Source: Lingula anatina
Taxonomy: Eukaryota; Brachiopoda; Lingulata; Lingulida; Lingulidae
Length of the DNA: 64,000 bases
Assembly (NCBI RefSeq): GCF_001039355.2
Contig: NW_019775518.1
Coordinates: 122,947-186,946, forward strand
Reading direction: 5' to 3'
Position numbers and translations under genes: made by a program. Below the pieces are notes generated by a model that did not search any database, was not told where the DNA came from, and saw nothing but the letters and a program-made list of their open reading frames with translations. Shown one piece after another: positions 21,351 through 34,709 of the stretch; position 1 is the stretch's first letter; each line of letters begins with the position of its first letter.

Positions 21351-22901
21351 TTTCATGCACATAATTTTATGAGCACTGCTAAACCTTTTTTTAACAGCCT
21401 TCTTACATGGCTGGGGGGCTTAATACAATTAAATAGTTAATCTCTTCATTTTGTTTATCTAAAATTACATATCAGATAGACAAGTTCCAACAGCAAGCAA
21501 CTTAACTGAAAAAGAGGTATTGTCTTTTATGCAGACTTTTGTTGGTCTAAACAAAGGGTAATGAACTCATACTGTCAAGGCCAGGCTTTAAACTGGTCTA
21601 GGACAAAATATATAAAAACATAAGTATATCAGTTTCATTCCCCTTCCTTGTATGCTTCCTTTGAAGCAGACATCAAGTTTTTTTGTTGTAGGAAGCAATA
21701 TCACAGCTTGGTCTCCCTCCAGAGTGTCATACCTAATTCACTTTTATCAGCAGGATGAATCTGCCTGGTGCTTACTTATATACAAAGAATTCTTGTTGAA
21801 ATTCATGTTTGATTGTGAGGTTGTTTATTTCAAAATGACCAAATGTTAAGGTGAAAAAAACATATAAACATAAATCCATATGTCTTCTTTTAGGGTGAAA
21901 TTGAATAGCAAAATAAAATATCTTTCAGTAAAAGGCTTTATTCAATATAATTTGGTATGGAATCATATTCATCTGAAAAATGCATGTTTTATATAAGATA
22001 CTAATTAACTGGCCAAAGAATAAACTATTCTGCAATCCCTTGAGTAAACAATTTATTTGCAGGTAAATTACTAGGTAGGAGGTACCCATGATTCTATAGA
22101 CAAATTTTCAAAAGGGTCCATTTCACAGTAAATTTCCTCTCCATAACATCTTTTCTCTTCAATGCAACATTTGTTCACTTCTGTCTTATAAGAAAATAAT
22201 AAGAAACGTTCAAGCTGCCACAGGACCATATCTTCAGTAATATGTTGGCAGCCAACTCTCTAATATCTGAAACTGCCTGTACCTTTCCTCTGTCTGGAAT
22301 TGCCTGTAATCTGGGTAATCTACCTGGCAGGTTCTGCTACCAATATTACCAGCAGCTATAGTTAATTGCACAACTGCCTGCAGTCTACCTAATAAGTTTG
22401 GCTGCCTGTCTCTGCTACTGTGAATATATAGTAGGGAATACCTGCAGTTAAGCTTTTGCTGTAGATCTCTTGCTGACTGGAAGAAACTATTTCACTTCCC
22501 AAAGTAGATTTTATTACTATTTGTCCTACACTGCTGTTTCTCTCCCTAATAGCACAACCTACTAATTTACAAATATTTAAAGTCTTTGTCAAAGCCTATA
22601 TAAAATAAACCAATTTTACACATTAAAGATAAACTTCACAAAAATTACATTCTGTCACTCTTTCTATTACATCCCATCACAATTTCTCTTTGAAATAATG
22701 ACTAGTTTTCTGAACACAAACAGAAATCAAAGTTATATTTCCATGACAGTCCTGTTTCAATCCATACCTGCTGATCTGGTAGCTAGTCAACTCCTGCAAT
22801 GTGGAACTTTAGCACATTGGAACTGCCTGTACATTCGTGGGTTACTCACATTTGCCCAGCTTACTGTGGCACGTAATTGGCAATTTGTTACATTAATCAC
22901 T

Positions 22902-22915
22902 GCTACCATGGCAAC
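22902..22915 (+). promoter_or_regulatory. RFX X-box-like motif GCTACCATGGCAAC
   Basis: The right half-site (GGCAAC) fits the RFX consensus and the left differs at one base. It lies between genes A and B. Motif match only. Confidence 0.25.
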
Positions 22916-23001
22916 ATGTGCTCAAGTGTTACCAATGTTCAGGTTGTTTCATTATTTGGGGATAAGATGAGGGAACTGACATGACTTGGAAGATGAACAT
23001 T

Positions 23002-23021
23002 GGGGGGGGGGGGGGGGGGGG
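23002..23021 (+). repeat. Homopolymer of 20 G
   Basis: Uninterrupted G-run in non-coding DNA; it may be shorter or longer in the real genome because such tracts sequence poorly. Confidence 0.85.
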
Positions 23022-25272
23022 CTCAACCTTACTACACTAGCATGATTTTGTTAACAAGTCGTTAGATAAAATTGCTTATAACCAGATCTTAAAGGCAAGA
23101 CAAACAATGACAAATTACTTAATGAGATAATATATACTAATTTCCCCCAAACAAATTTATTTAAGTATTTTTGTTGCTTACTGCTGAAAATTACGATTAA
23201 GATATGATCACACTCTTCAGGATAATTCTTTCTGTGTGCAGCAAGAAAAATTGTCGAGACTAAATATGACAATACTGGTAGAATATAACACTATAAAACA
23301 AACCCAAGACAAGTTTTAGAGTTATTGTTACTTTTCCAGATTTTTAATGAGCACACAGTTGTCAAAACACAATCACAGCAGGTGCCAAAATAACTACATT
23401 AAATCTAAAATTCATTCTCTCAATTAAATGTCATATGTAACCCCAATATCACTGGCTTAAACTTTCAACTATTTTCCCATCATAAACCCAGGCACAAAAT
23501 ACCATGATTCAACTGCAGCTGCCTCAGACATCATTCTGTAGAACAAGAAACCTCATTTTTTTCTGAAATAAATGTTGGTACAGAATAACCATTACATAAA
23601 GACAGGTGCAGGTTTTACTGTGGAGAGAAGCCAGCCAGACAGGTTCCATTCTTCTTCTTTAAAATAATTTGGATTTATGTGATATGCTTTCCAAATACTG
23701 AGGCAGTTTGAGTTAAATGGAGGTTACTTCAAATGATTAAACCCTTCATTTTTTTTGATTCACCACAACTGATATATACTGCAAGATTGGAGCCATTGGT
23801 TCCAACTATAATATTATCTGTTAAACTATAGTCAATCCAAGCGAAGCCAGTCAAGTTACTTCTGTTCATATGCATGCTTCTAAATGCCTCTTTATTGTAT
23901 ATGTCTACAATATTTTAACTACAGCAGAATTATTGTTACTACACTGTGGTAGTACTGTGACCCCCCCCCCCCCAAACACACACACACACACACACACACA
24001 CCTTAAAATTTGTTTTTTAAATCTCATTTTTTGGGGGGTTGTGTCTATGAACTCATGAACGAAATTTTATGTGAAAATTTGAAATGCTTAATCAATGGTT
24101 TCCACAGTAGTTAAATTTAACCTGGATACCAGTGGATATCCCTGTACAATCTAAACAGCAAACTTAGGTCAGTTTTCTTTGCAACATGCATATACCATAA
24201 CTCTAGAGAGGTTAACTGGAGATCTAAGGGTTCCACTAGAGACTCAAACCTCAAACAATGCTTCACTGACAATACTATTCAGACATCCCACTGAGGGGCG
24301 TGGGGTTGTCTTGCGTACGCTGTCAAATATAAATCTTGTAGGGATCATTTGGTGCACTTTAGGAAACCAAGCTTTTTTTTTTTTTTTTTTTTTTTTGTGG
24401 CATGTTACTTTGAGCTGCTCAAATCTTAATTTGCTTACATGTCTTCTGTAATGTTTTATCTACAAGTTTATATATCTGTTTTAACTTAAAGTTATATGCG
24501 AGATGCTATGTTTCCAAAATGATTTTTTTAACCATTTCCATGTTCCGCCTACTAGCTGAGCACAAAAAAAGGAAATAATTGAATCCAAAACTCTTATCAG
24601 CCTACTTAACATCTCTATTCCATGAACTGGAAGAAACCTAAACCAATTAAGATCTTGACATGATAACTTGGTTACATGGCAAACTGTTTAGTACTTAAAA
24701 TGACCCATTTTGAGAAACATTCTGCAATGAACCTTTAAAAATATCTCAGTGAAATGATACATACACACACATACATGGATGCACGCACATGAGAAAACAC
24801 ACAAACTGTGTAGTTTTAATGGGGGAAAGTTATGAATTTTAAAGATAATACATTTTTAAGTCATGAATACTTTATAATGAGACAATTTCTATTGAGTGGT
24901 CGCAACAAAACTGGATGAGTTTTATTTTCTGCAGTTAAAATATTACAATTGCTACATATATGCAGATATATATATTTCTGATGATTCCATGCAAACGTGT
25001 GTATCTGAAAGACTGTTAATTTTCCCCACTGAAAAGATCCAGTCATGAACTGTATGGTATTCTAAAGATTCATTACGTAAAAAAAAGTTTACAAAATATG
25101 TCACATTATGTGTAAACATAATGAACTAAATTTATTACATCAGAATATGTACACATACATGTACTCCTGAGCAAAGCGTGAGAGAATTCAAAACACCATA
25201 TTCCACTCTTCTTTCTCCCGCGGCTCAACATCCTTTGAATAATTACTATCTCGTTGAGATCAACTGCACCGA

Positions 25273-25286
25273 CCACTAGATGGCAC
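25273..25286 (+). promoter_or_regulatory. CTCF-like motif (CCACTAGATGGCAC)
   Basis: All 14 positions fit CCASYAGRKGGCRS. It lies between genes A and B, in opposite orientation to the match at 606-619. Confidence 0.35.
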
Positions 25287-26014
25287 TAGAGCTGATTAAG
25301 GACTTTTGAGAGGAGAGAGAAAATACTAGAAGCTCAGGGAAGAAGGATATGGGTCTAAAGTAATACTTTTTGTGAATTGGGGTAATATTTTTCAGAAGCA
25401 CTACTAGCTATCTGATCATGATAAAATTCTGGGAATGTGTTTGGTGAAAGAAATTATAGAACATAAAAACTTGTGAGATTTTAACGGGGTGTTTTAAAGA
25501 TCTGTTACTAAGTTTTGAAAAAATGAACCCTGAACAGCACGTGTTTAGTTTCAACATGATAAGGATCTGCAACTCCCTGTTCCATGAAAAACTAGCTGCT
25601 AACACATGGCGCCACCCACCTCGATAAAATGAAAAGTGTTGAACTAACAGATGCAGCTTGCTCTTATCTTTCCGTAAAATTGATGAGCCAATCGAAGTAC
25701 TGATTTTATCAATAACCAAAAACATAGAAATCTGTCGATTCAAAAAGTCATTGAAAAAGAACAATGTTTTTGAATATAAGCATATCAAATTAACATACGA
25801 GAGTTAAAGTTATGCTAACTGTAATCCAATCCAAATATTCAAAAGACTGTGAGGCCAACTACATTTGTACCAGTACTGTAACATCTGCAAAATACAGTAC
25901 AGTCTGGGACAATAGCAGCTTTTCTTGTACAACTACTGGCAGTCCTTAAGACAAAATACCTGATAACTGCTGTAAACCCATTTTGAACACAGATTCAACA
26001 GGAACAGATTTCTA

Positions 26015-26015
<1 letters not shown>

Positions 26016-26063
<48 letters not shown>
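26016..26063 (+). repeat. Poly(A) tract, 48 bases
   Basis: Pure A-run. No retroelement body or target-site duplication was recognised around it. Confidence 0.9.
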
Positions 26064-26065
<2 letters not shown>

Positions 26066-26653
26066 AAAGCACTAGCAAAATTGATTTCAAATTGACAAAG
26101 ACATTCCAATAATTGAAGGCTATAACATTTAACCCACTTTCATTGTAACATGGCAGAACAAGCCGTCACAGCTGACACCATGAATCACTGCCATGTTTCA
26201 TGTCACCCAACGTTATGCCCAGGGTTATTACTGGAAGTTGTACTTTGAACTGAGCTTTCAAACTGACAAAAAACATTCTCCTTCCCAGGTAATACATCCC
26301 GTAAACATGCGCAAATGTACCGTGTGAGTTAACGGTCCTCCTAAATACAATTTTCCTTATTTTTCTCATTTAAACCAAGGAGTAAAAATTAGCTTTTGAG
26401 CCATAAAATCATCAAGTAGCCAAAATAAATATTGGTATTTCATTTGAATAAAACTAAGTCTATTAAACTAAAGCTAATAATGATTCCTCCACACTTCCCC
26501 ATAACTGTGAGCTCAGCCTGCCATATTGCCATATTTTCAGTTCCATTCTAGGAACTCACATCACCTACCTGAGTAATCACCTGAACACATTCTGAGGTAA
26601 TCTTTTCAGGATCATCCCAAGATTATCCGCCAGTAATTCAAGCTTTGCTAATA

Positions 26654-26690
26654 AGGTCACGGCTAAGGTCACGGCTAAGGTCACATGCAT
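26654..26690 (+). repeat. 12-bp tandem repeat, 3 copies
   Basis: CTAAGGTCACGG repeated three times, the last diverging. AAGGTCA is a nuclear-receptor half-site, here spaced every 12 bases. Confidence 0.7.
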
Positions 26691-27460
26691 ACCTTGGCAA
26701 CAGCAGTGAGACGGTTTTGTTCACACGGCAGAAAATGTGGAGAGGTTCTATACTGGATGAAAATTTTGGCATTGAGAAAGAGGGATTGCAGTATGAGTCA
26801 CTGCTGATTGTAATTAACCAGATCATCCACAGCATGTTGTTCAGTTTTTTTTTTTATCAAAGATTAAAATGCAGGCAGCCAGTCAATTACTAGAAATTAG
26901 TCCAATGGGCAGTGCATATATAGAAACATATTTATGAACACATATAAAACATATACTTTCACCTCTAAATGTTTTAATTAATATTTTATCCAAATTCAGC
27001 ACCAATCCAACGTATGTGAGATGTGAACAGAGCCATGGAGGATGGGCTTGATGAGCAAAACTATGCAGTTATACCTCAAGGCAAAGGTATGTTAGGCCCA
27101 CGCAATACATAGTGGGCAACTAAGTGGCATAAAATTATCAAACTGTGTTTATGAGAAGAACTAAATTTTGACTGTTTTTTTTCCAGATGAAAATTAAAAA
27201 GAAAAAAAACACAAAAATGTCTCCCCCCCCTTGGCATTTTGGCTGTACATAAACCATATCAATGCATAGACTCTACCATTTAGAAAGTTTTATCATAAAT
27301 ATATTTTATATTTTTCTAACAAAAGTAATCTCAGCTGGGCCCATATACATGTGTAAGAATCAGTTATTTTGCAAAAATCACCTCCCAATGTGTCTTTAAA
27401 ATGTCCACTCTGAATCAACATCTGATGTTAACTGTCTTTTCTCCAGTTGGATCAACTATG

Positions 27461-28100
27461 GTCTTGCCAATAAAAGGTCCACCTTTCAGAAACAGACTCC
27501 CCTAGCTCCCAACAATTTAAAATTGCTGATTCCATACCTGCTTGGTTTGGACAACAGATGAAGCAGCCTACCTACCCCTAGTTTGAAGATTACTGAAAGT
27601 GGCAGAGACAATCCAAGGTGACTCTGATCTTTTTCTTACTTTATATACTTACAGAACAAAAATCTAATTGGTTCCCATCATTGCAGCCTCTCTGTGTGAT
27701 GGATCAATGGTGAACTTTTGTTTTCTATATTCTGCTCTTTAAACACACAAATTCTTAGCTGTTCACAAAGTAGACTCAGTTAATTTGTCCTTCTTGGGGA
27801 ATCATTTTAAAGTCCATCAAACCCTACCAGAAAGTAATAACAAACACTTGTTCAATTTCATGGAACATGAACTATTTAGCTTACCCTAGCAATCCTATAT
27901 GCATTGTATTTGTGACCTCTGGGCCTGAAAAAATGTTTTTGTCTGAGAATTTGACAAATCTGACAAAGTTCATTTTCTGGTTTTAATGAGAAAAGTTCAT
28001 CCAACTCTTCACACCTACAAAACAGGTATATGCTTTACTTAGCTTGCTGTTGTTTGTTTGTATTCACCGTCCCCATAATTTATGTACAATGGGAATTAAA
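27461..28100. repeat. 640-bp direct duplication, copy 1
   Basis: It equals 28125-28764 at a constant offset of 664 with no indel and about three substitutions seen. It abuts a lone N at 28101. Best read as two haplotypes left in tandem by the assembler. Confidence 0.95.
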
Positions 28101-28124
28101 NTCTCGGCACAGCGCGCTGTCCCC
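28101..28124. other. Assembly junction: single N plus 23 unique bases
   Basis: One undetermined base followed by a GC-richer linker between the two copies of the 640-bp duplication; the linker resembles nothing nearby. Confidence 0.85.
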
Positions 28125-28764
28125 GTCTTGCCAATAAAAGGTCCACCTTTCAGAAACAGACTCCCCTAGCTCCCAACAATTTAAAATTGCTGATTCCATA
28201 CCTGCTTGGTTTGGACAACAGATGAAGCAGCCTACCTACCCCTAGTTTGAAGATTACTGAAAGTGGCAGAGACAATCCAAGGTGACTCTGATCTTTTTCT
28301 TACTTTATATACTTACAGAACAAAAATCTAATTGGTTCCCATCATTGCAGCCTCTCTGTGTGATGGATCAATGGTGAACTTTTGTTTTCTATATTCTGCT
28401 CTTTAAACACACAAATTCTTAGCTGTTCACAAAGTAGACTCAGTTAATTTGTCCTTCTTGGGGAATCATTTTAAAGTCCATCAAACCCTACCAGAAAGTA
28501 ATAACAAACACTTGTTCAATTTCATGGAACATGAACTATTTAGCTTACCCTAGCAATCCTATATGCCTTGTGTTTGTGACCTCTGGGCCTGAAAAAATGT
28601 TTTTGTCTGAGAAGTTGACAAATCTGACAAAGTTCATTTTCTGGTTTTAATGAGAAAAGTTCATCCAACTCTTCACACCTACAAAACAGGTATATGCTTT
28701 ACTTAGCTTGCTGTTGTTTGTTTGTATTCACCGTCCCCATAATTTATGTACAATGGGAATTAAA
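28125..28764. repeat. 640-bp direct duplication, copy 2
   Basis: Second copy of 27461-28100; the few differences (for example ATGCATTGTAT versus ATGCCTTGTGT) look like allelic variation. Confidence 0.95.
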
Positions 28765-31415
28765 GGACTATTTTGTCTGAAATATGATATATCAGTGGAG
28801 GTATATGTGGGACGTCTTCAAACAACACTTAGTTATAATATAAAACCATTTTCACAATTATACCATTTTGTATCTGGCAATTTGAAAAGATGTTGTATCT
28901 TTCTTTTTCTAAATCAAACACTACGATTTTAAACAAAAGAAATAAATTTCTAATTTCTTTAAATTATCCTTGATTCTTATTTTTCTTATCAAAGGTGAAA
29001 GAGGAAGTAAGAAGTTAGATAACTACAGGAGTGGATGGAATGGCAGTGGCATTTCATTTCTCAAGAGGAGAGAGAATGTTGTAAGACTTTGAAGTCTCCT
29101 GCAATTTTCCGGAAGGATGATTGGAGAAAGGAGAGGTTCTAGGGCACTCCTCTGATAAAGGTGCGAAAATAGGATGGAAAAAATATATAAACCCATATAA
29201 TTAAGGATGACTTTTGAGCAGCTGCTTCTCACAACAGGCCCATAGGGAGCAATTGCAAAAAGGGGGTTCTTTTTCTGAAAATGTGGACCTTAATTAGTCA
29301 TGAAACCTTAGTTTATCTTGATCAAATTTACCCAGCGTGGACCTTTTCCCAGCAAAAAGGGGGGTTCTTTTGATCCCCCCAAGCCCCCTGGCTATGGGTC
29401 TGCACAATCTACTATAGATTTACCTGAGAAACTTTTCTATAACATTACGAGGACTGACAAAACGAAAAGACTTTGTTTAAAGATTTAAGAAAGAATTACT
29501 GGAAATCCATGTACTCTCCCCACTGTGTCTCCTTAGGACCTACTGTTCCACAAATTGGAAGACATTTTGGTATTTAAACAATAAATCAGGTATCCATGAA
29601 GCCTGCCAAAGACCAAAATACAGCAAAGCCCTAACCATGTATTTTCATAACCCTATACATCCTACTGCACAGCAACATGCAGAGAGTCAACCAGAAGCCT
29701 TTAAACAAGATTTTTGCCCCGTTTGTGTAAATAAACTTCATGGACATCATATGTATAACAACAAGCCCCAAGATACTATACGCAATAAAAAAAAAGAAAG
29801 AAAACAACACTGTATTTCATCACAGCAAACTTGAAAGCATTTGCCAATCAGTTACTAGAAATTACGCAGTTCCTTGTTATTGAAAAGCTGGTCCATCCTT
29901 GTTCAGGTACCGTTTAGTGTTACTTTCAGGAATTTGACGAATCAACTATTTCTGGTACCAAAACTTTACTCTTTATACTAAAAAAAAAAAACACAAATTA
30001 ACCTTTAAACCATTGACGGACAAAAAAATACCAAACCTAAAATGAAAGTAGTTAGTAGATCACATATATGGAATTAAAAGAATAACCAACAATTTTAAAA
30101 CCTACTAGTGTGAGACAAACAACTTGATTGGCACTAACTCAATTCAAAATATGATGTATTTTTTGGAAAAAAAGACAAAAAAGAAAAACATTTATGTTAA
30201 GACTCACCCTAAAATCCCCTAAGATAACGCTCTGGTTTACTATATACATATAAGACTGCTTAGAACATATATGCAAGTCCTCTTAGGCTGAAGAAAAAAC
30301 TTACCAATGTTAGTCTCTCTACAAGTATCACCAACCTATTAGCTTTTTTTCTCAGTGTGAAACATGTCTGCACTCTTCTTGCTCCCTTCTTGCTTCAGTT
30401 TCTTCCAGAAATGTGATCGCTATCTCAGTCTGTGACTGGCAGTAGCTAGCTGTTATAATAACTCCTCGTAGTATGAATCCCAATACTAGGATGTAAATCT
30501 TGGCTTACTCGACAACCATTTCCTTCATACACAACTTCCTGTGGTTGAAGAAGTAACAGAATAAAAAAAATTTTACCATCCTATTTTTACCTTTTTTACT
30601 GCCACCAGTGAGGAAGTCGCAGATGAAAAGCAAAGCTGACAGGAGTCCATGAGGAGGTGTTGGCCCAAAACTGAGGTCGGTTCACAGCGACAATAAATAT
30701 ACCAGTCATGAAGTACTTTCTTCCATGTCATCAAGCACATTCTTAGATATGAACCAGCTCAGCAATAGTCCACCTGGGTCCTGCCTCTTCTAATCATTCA
30801 CTAGATGGCTTATGACACTCTTTAAAATAGCTCGGTACTGGTTTCACCTCCGCCAGTGTGATTGTGTTCTTCTGTTGCCCAAGGACGTGGGAAGTATGCT
30901 AACTCTGTATGTTGGTGAACTTTGAGTGCATTACACATTGTAACACAACAAAGTTTATTTAAACTTAAACATAAAACATATCAGTTTAAACTCCCCATGC
31001 TCAGCTGTTATATAGTGCGCCTAATAAACAAGATTACAGTCAAAATGATTACCCTAGCTGGGATGGTAACCTTTGTAAGGGCTAAAAACTGTTTCAAGAA
31101 AGAAAATGAAGCTTATTTTGTTTTATTTTCCCCCGTTTCTTTCAACTCAACTAAATCCTTTCACTACATCACTTGGTAAAAATATTTCTTTATCTGAAAA
31201 TCATGAAACAACAGACTGAAAAGAGAGAAGTTAAAAAACTTAAGTAAACAAAGCAGCTTAAACAATCGAAAAAAACAACAACAACCAACTAGTTTCCATC
31301 ACTGGAACTAAATAAAAACATCTGTCAAAAAATAGCAAATAAGAAGAAGACGAAGGTGAAAAGAAAGAAATACCATAGCTGTCTATCATGTCAACACAAA
31401 GACCCTTCAAAAAAT
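28765..31415. other. Intergenic or 5' intron sequence, part 2
   Basis: AT-rich. A dispersed repeat at 29334-29400 matches 35203-35260. A GTAAGT-type donor on the - strand near 30305 could belong to an untranslated exon, but nothing else supports it. No coding exon is seen. Confidence 0.5.
29334..29400 (+). repeat. Dispersed repeat (GTGGACCTTTTC family), copy 1
   Basis: It shares AG(C/A)GTGGACCTTTTC, AAAAGG, GTTCTTT and a C-run in the same order with 35203-35260. Family unknown. Confidence 0.55.
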
Positions 31416-31603
31416 CTCTTAAGTGCAACAGTTAATATCCATTCACCCAATCACTGATATCCTGAACAGGTGCTTGCTAATTATTTTCAATGTGGAATCC
31501 TTAGTTATTTGGAACAGTATCTCTAGGAGTATGAATTTTCTACAAAAGCCAGAGCGGGCAGTATGGGGAAAATGATAAAACTGTACCATCCATTTGGTGA
31601 TGG
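31416..31603. repeat. 188-bp direct duplication, copy 1
   Basis: It corresponds to 31605-31791 with about six substitutions and one single-base indel, and ends at a lone N at 31604. Confidence 0.95.
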
Positions 31604-31604
31604 N
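31604..31604. other. Assembly junction: single N
   Basis: One undetermined base placed exactly between two near-identical copies. Confidence 0.95.
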
Positions 31605-31791
31605 CTCTTAAGTGCAACAGTTAATATCCATTCACCCAATCACTGATATCCTGAACAGGTGCTTGCTAATTATTTTCAATGTGGAATCCTTAGCTATTTG
31701 GAATAGTATCTCTAGGAGTATGAATTTTCCACAAAAGCCAGAGCGGGCAGTATGGGAAAATGACAAAACTGTACCACCCATTTGGTGATGG
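31605..31791. repeat. 188-bp direct duplication, copy 2 (187 bases)
   Basis: Second copy of 31416-31603, followed by a G-rich tract (31795-31820). The - strand frame crossing this G-run (proline run) is not taken as a gene. Confidence 0.95.
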
Positions 31792-34670
31792 TACTGGGGG
31801 TGAGGGGCGGGGGGGGGGGGTCTATTCACATTAATTGGCATTACATCCATTTGCCTATCATCTTCAAGCTCCCTGGACAGGTGGTCATCTTGCAATAATA
31901 AACAACTAATTACGCAGCATGTGCAAATTTATATCTCCCATTCCAAAGACACTGTTGAGATGTCTCCAAAGTCAAGTATGGGTTTTAAATGTCACATCCA
32001 ATCACAATCTGTGCACCACTAACACAATGAAAGTGACACAATGTGTCACATCAACAATCAAAGGATCACGTTATATTACATATTGGTTATCTTTGCAAAA
32101 CAACTATCTTAGGGCACTGAGAGAGAAGTTCCACAAAAAATAGTATATCCTTAAACAGAATAAGGTTTGAATTTAAAGACATAAAAAAATTGAAAAATAC
32201 TAATCCTTATTTCCCTATCATTTTTTGAAATATAAATGCCTCTTGTACAGTTAGTGTTCACAGAAAGCAGCAGACAATCATGACACTTAGAACCCCATGA
32301 GAGCCAGTTTCATGCTGAATCACATAAAAAGCAAAATTAAAATTAAATTAAAATTCTGTCTAAGAATTGAAGTGTTCCATCTGGAAAAGTAATAACCATT
32401 TAATTCCACCAGCACATGAGTCACTTGTCCTAATCTATAAAACTTACAAATTTCTGGATCAGATAAAATGGTTGTTAAATCCAAATTGCAGTGAACCAAC
32501 AGAATAGGGAGGTGCATTAAATAGAAATAGAAAAAAAATTAATGAAAAAGAATATGAACTATTATTGGATCTAAAAAGAAAAGGACAAGTGGGCCTGAAA
32601 TATAAGCGTAACGATGAAAGTCCAGATTATTCCATAGATTGAAGACAGTTTATTGCCCCTGTTTAAGGGAAGGCATCCCCAAATATCTGGATTTAAACTT
32701 AACACGCAAAAAAACACTCAACTGTACATCACCGTGTTTCAAACTCCATAAACTGCCACTGTGCTTAAGCCTGTAAAAGGGGGTACATGTGACCTTCCCA
32801 GTAAAAAGGCAACATGAGGTCACACATACCCAGACTAATATATGTACCTCAGTGACCTTTTGACGCAAATGACGGGGTTATAAATTATATTATATTGAGT
32901 ACAGTTCTTTTTAAAGACTATATAATCCATAAAACAGTTATGAGCTCTTATAACTTGTGTTAATTTATATATATCGAAAACTGACGTCCCTTTATACAAA
33001 ATCACTGAAATGAACACAAAAAGTCACTAGTACAACTTTTATCTCCTGTGAGTGGAAAAACTTCAACAGATTTGTATTTTTGTTGTAGATTACTTTTAAG
33101 CTTACAATATCTGCACCTGCATTTTGATAGTCATCTACTTTGAGCAATCAAGTAATGTTAATATGTATATATGTAAAAATTCCGCTTATTTTCAAACGTT
33201 AATTTAAATTTTATTTTTTTGTGTTTTTGTGTTTTTCAGGTTATTTTTCTCTAAATTCTTACAGCCAGAAAGAAATTCTGTTCTGTATTTAAGTCTGAAA
33301 CCTACTTGACAAATAAACACACAGCTACACTAGGATTTTTACAACTTTGAACATACATTTAACAAATCTTTGAAATATCAGTATATAAAAATCAATACTT
33401 TAGAATTTAACATAAAACACTTATTGCTACTTTTACATGTGCTTTTTGTAATTAATATTGTTAATAGTAAATAATAGGACAAAAACTACCACTGTTAATT
33501 ATATATAATCCTGCATTTTACAAACGCTTCTTTTCCTTTAGGGAATTAACAATATAATATAATTGGATGATCAAAAATTTATTTATTTTACCTTAAGCAT
33601 TTGTCAAACAGCTTATGCCTAAGAGATAGTCAAATTCCCCCAAAGCAAACAAATAACAATTAAGAACAAATTAAAGAAAATTAGCCAAATACCTCACCTC
33701 AGTTGTTTAACAAGGTTGTTTTCCTTTTTCCGCTGCAGCTCCCAAATCTCTCTCCCATGTATAGGTACAGTACCCCGCCGCGAGAAGTTAATTACTCCTG
33801 CCTTTCAGCTGGCTACAGAAAAAGTAACGCAATGTAACACGAGCAATTTTCACTGCAAAGGAGAGCCTCTATACACATGCATACACCCAAAATGTACACC
33901 CTCTACCAGGGTCAGAGAGAGACTTTTGCATTAGATCTCCACAGATAATTATTTGGTTATTCTGTGCATATTTCTGCTCAGCAAAAATTTTTGTGATAAT
34001 AATTTCTAAATAATTTTTTTAAAAAAGACATCATTGCTCAGCTGATCTCCGTTAGAGAGCAAAGAGTGCTAAATGTTCAGATTTAGAGAATTTGGCTTGG
34101 GTGTGCTATTCCAACAACTCTTACATCAGCTTACACCAGGTGCCTGATTTTATCACACACTAGCAAAATACCTTTGTTTATCAAAACATTTAAGCTCCAG
34201 GTTTGTAAAATGTGATGGTCCCCTTGTTGTTTAAGCTCAAATAATAAGATATTGACAAAAAATACAATATTTTGTATTTATGCAATGAAAGAGTGAAATC
34301 AGAAAAAAATATACAAGTTAATTAGAAAACAAATTAATGGAGAAAAAATGCTCTTTCTCACAACAAGCTCAGTAAAAGGGAGTTATGACTCACGCATTCC
34401 ACCTCAAATAAATGGGCTTCCCTGCCTCAGGCTTTATGTTAATTGCATCACAGCTAAAAATTGGCCAAAACAGCTTGGAAAGCAAATGAATCAAGTAGAA
34501 AGCCATTAGTTGCTGAAAGTGCAGCTCCCACATAGAAATGCAGAGGCAGCTGATATCATAGGTGTGCCTTCTCACCCAGAACATTTTACCAGCCATCAAC
34601 AGTTGATTGCCATCAGTAAAGGGTTTGACATGCATGCTCAAAATAGACTGGATTGATTGTTTGAAATGAT

Positions 34671-34671
34671 A

Positions 34672-34706
<35 letters not shown>

Positions 34707-34709
34707 ATA
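34671..34709. repeat. (AAAT)n microsatellite
   Basis: About nine AAAT units in non-coding DNA. Confidence 0.95.

Larger units (their letters stand above)
20987..27460. other. Intergenic or 5' intron sequence between genes A and B, part 1
   Basis: AT-rich with homopolymers: C-run 21061-21071, G20 at 23002-23021, C13 plus (CA)n at 23961-24001, T24 at 24373-24396, A48 at 26016-26063. A dispersed segment (21165-21350) resembles gene A's 3' UTR. No coding gene is supported. Confidence 0.6.

Noticed and set aside
26016-26063. Poly(A) tract as the tail of a retroposon
   Set aside because: No SINE/LINE body or target-site duplication recognised upstream or downstream.
31632-31895. - strand frame with proline-rich segment
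   Set aside because: The prolines come from a G-run and much of the frame lies in the lone-N duplication; no splice context.
34390-34641. - strand frame of 83 codons ending near a GTGAGT donor
   Set aside because: No acceptor in phase, no family recognised, and no partner exon; treated as chance.
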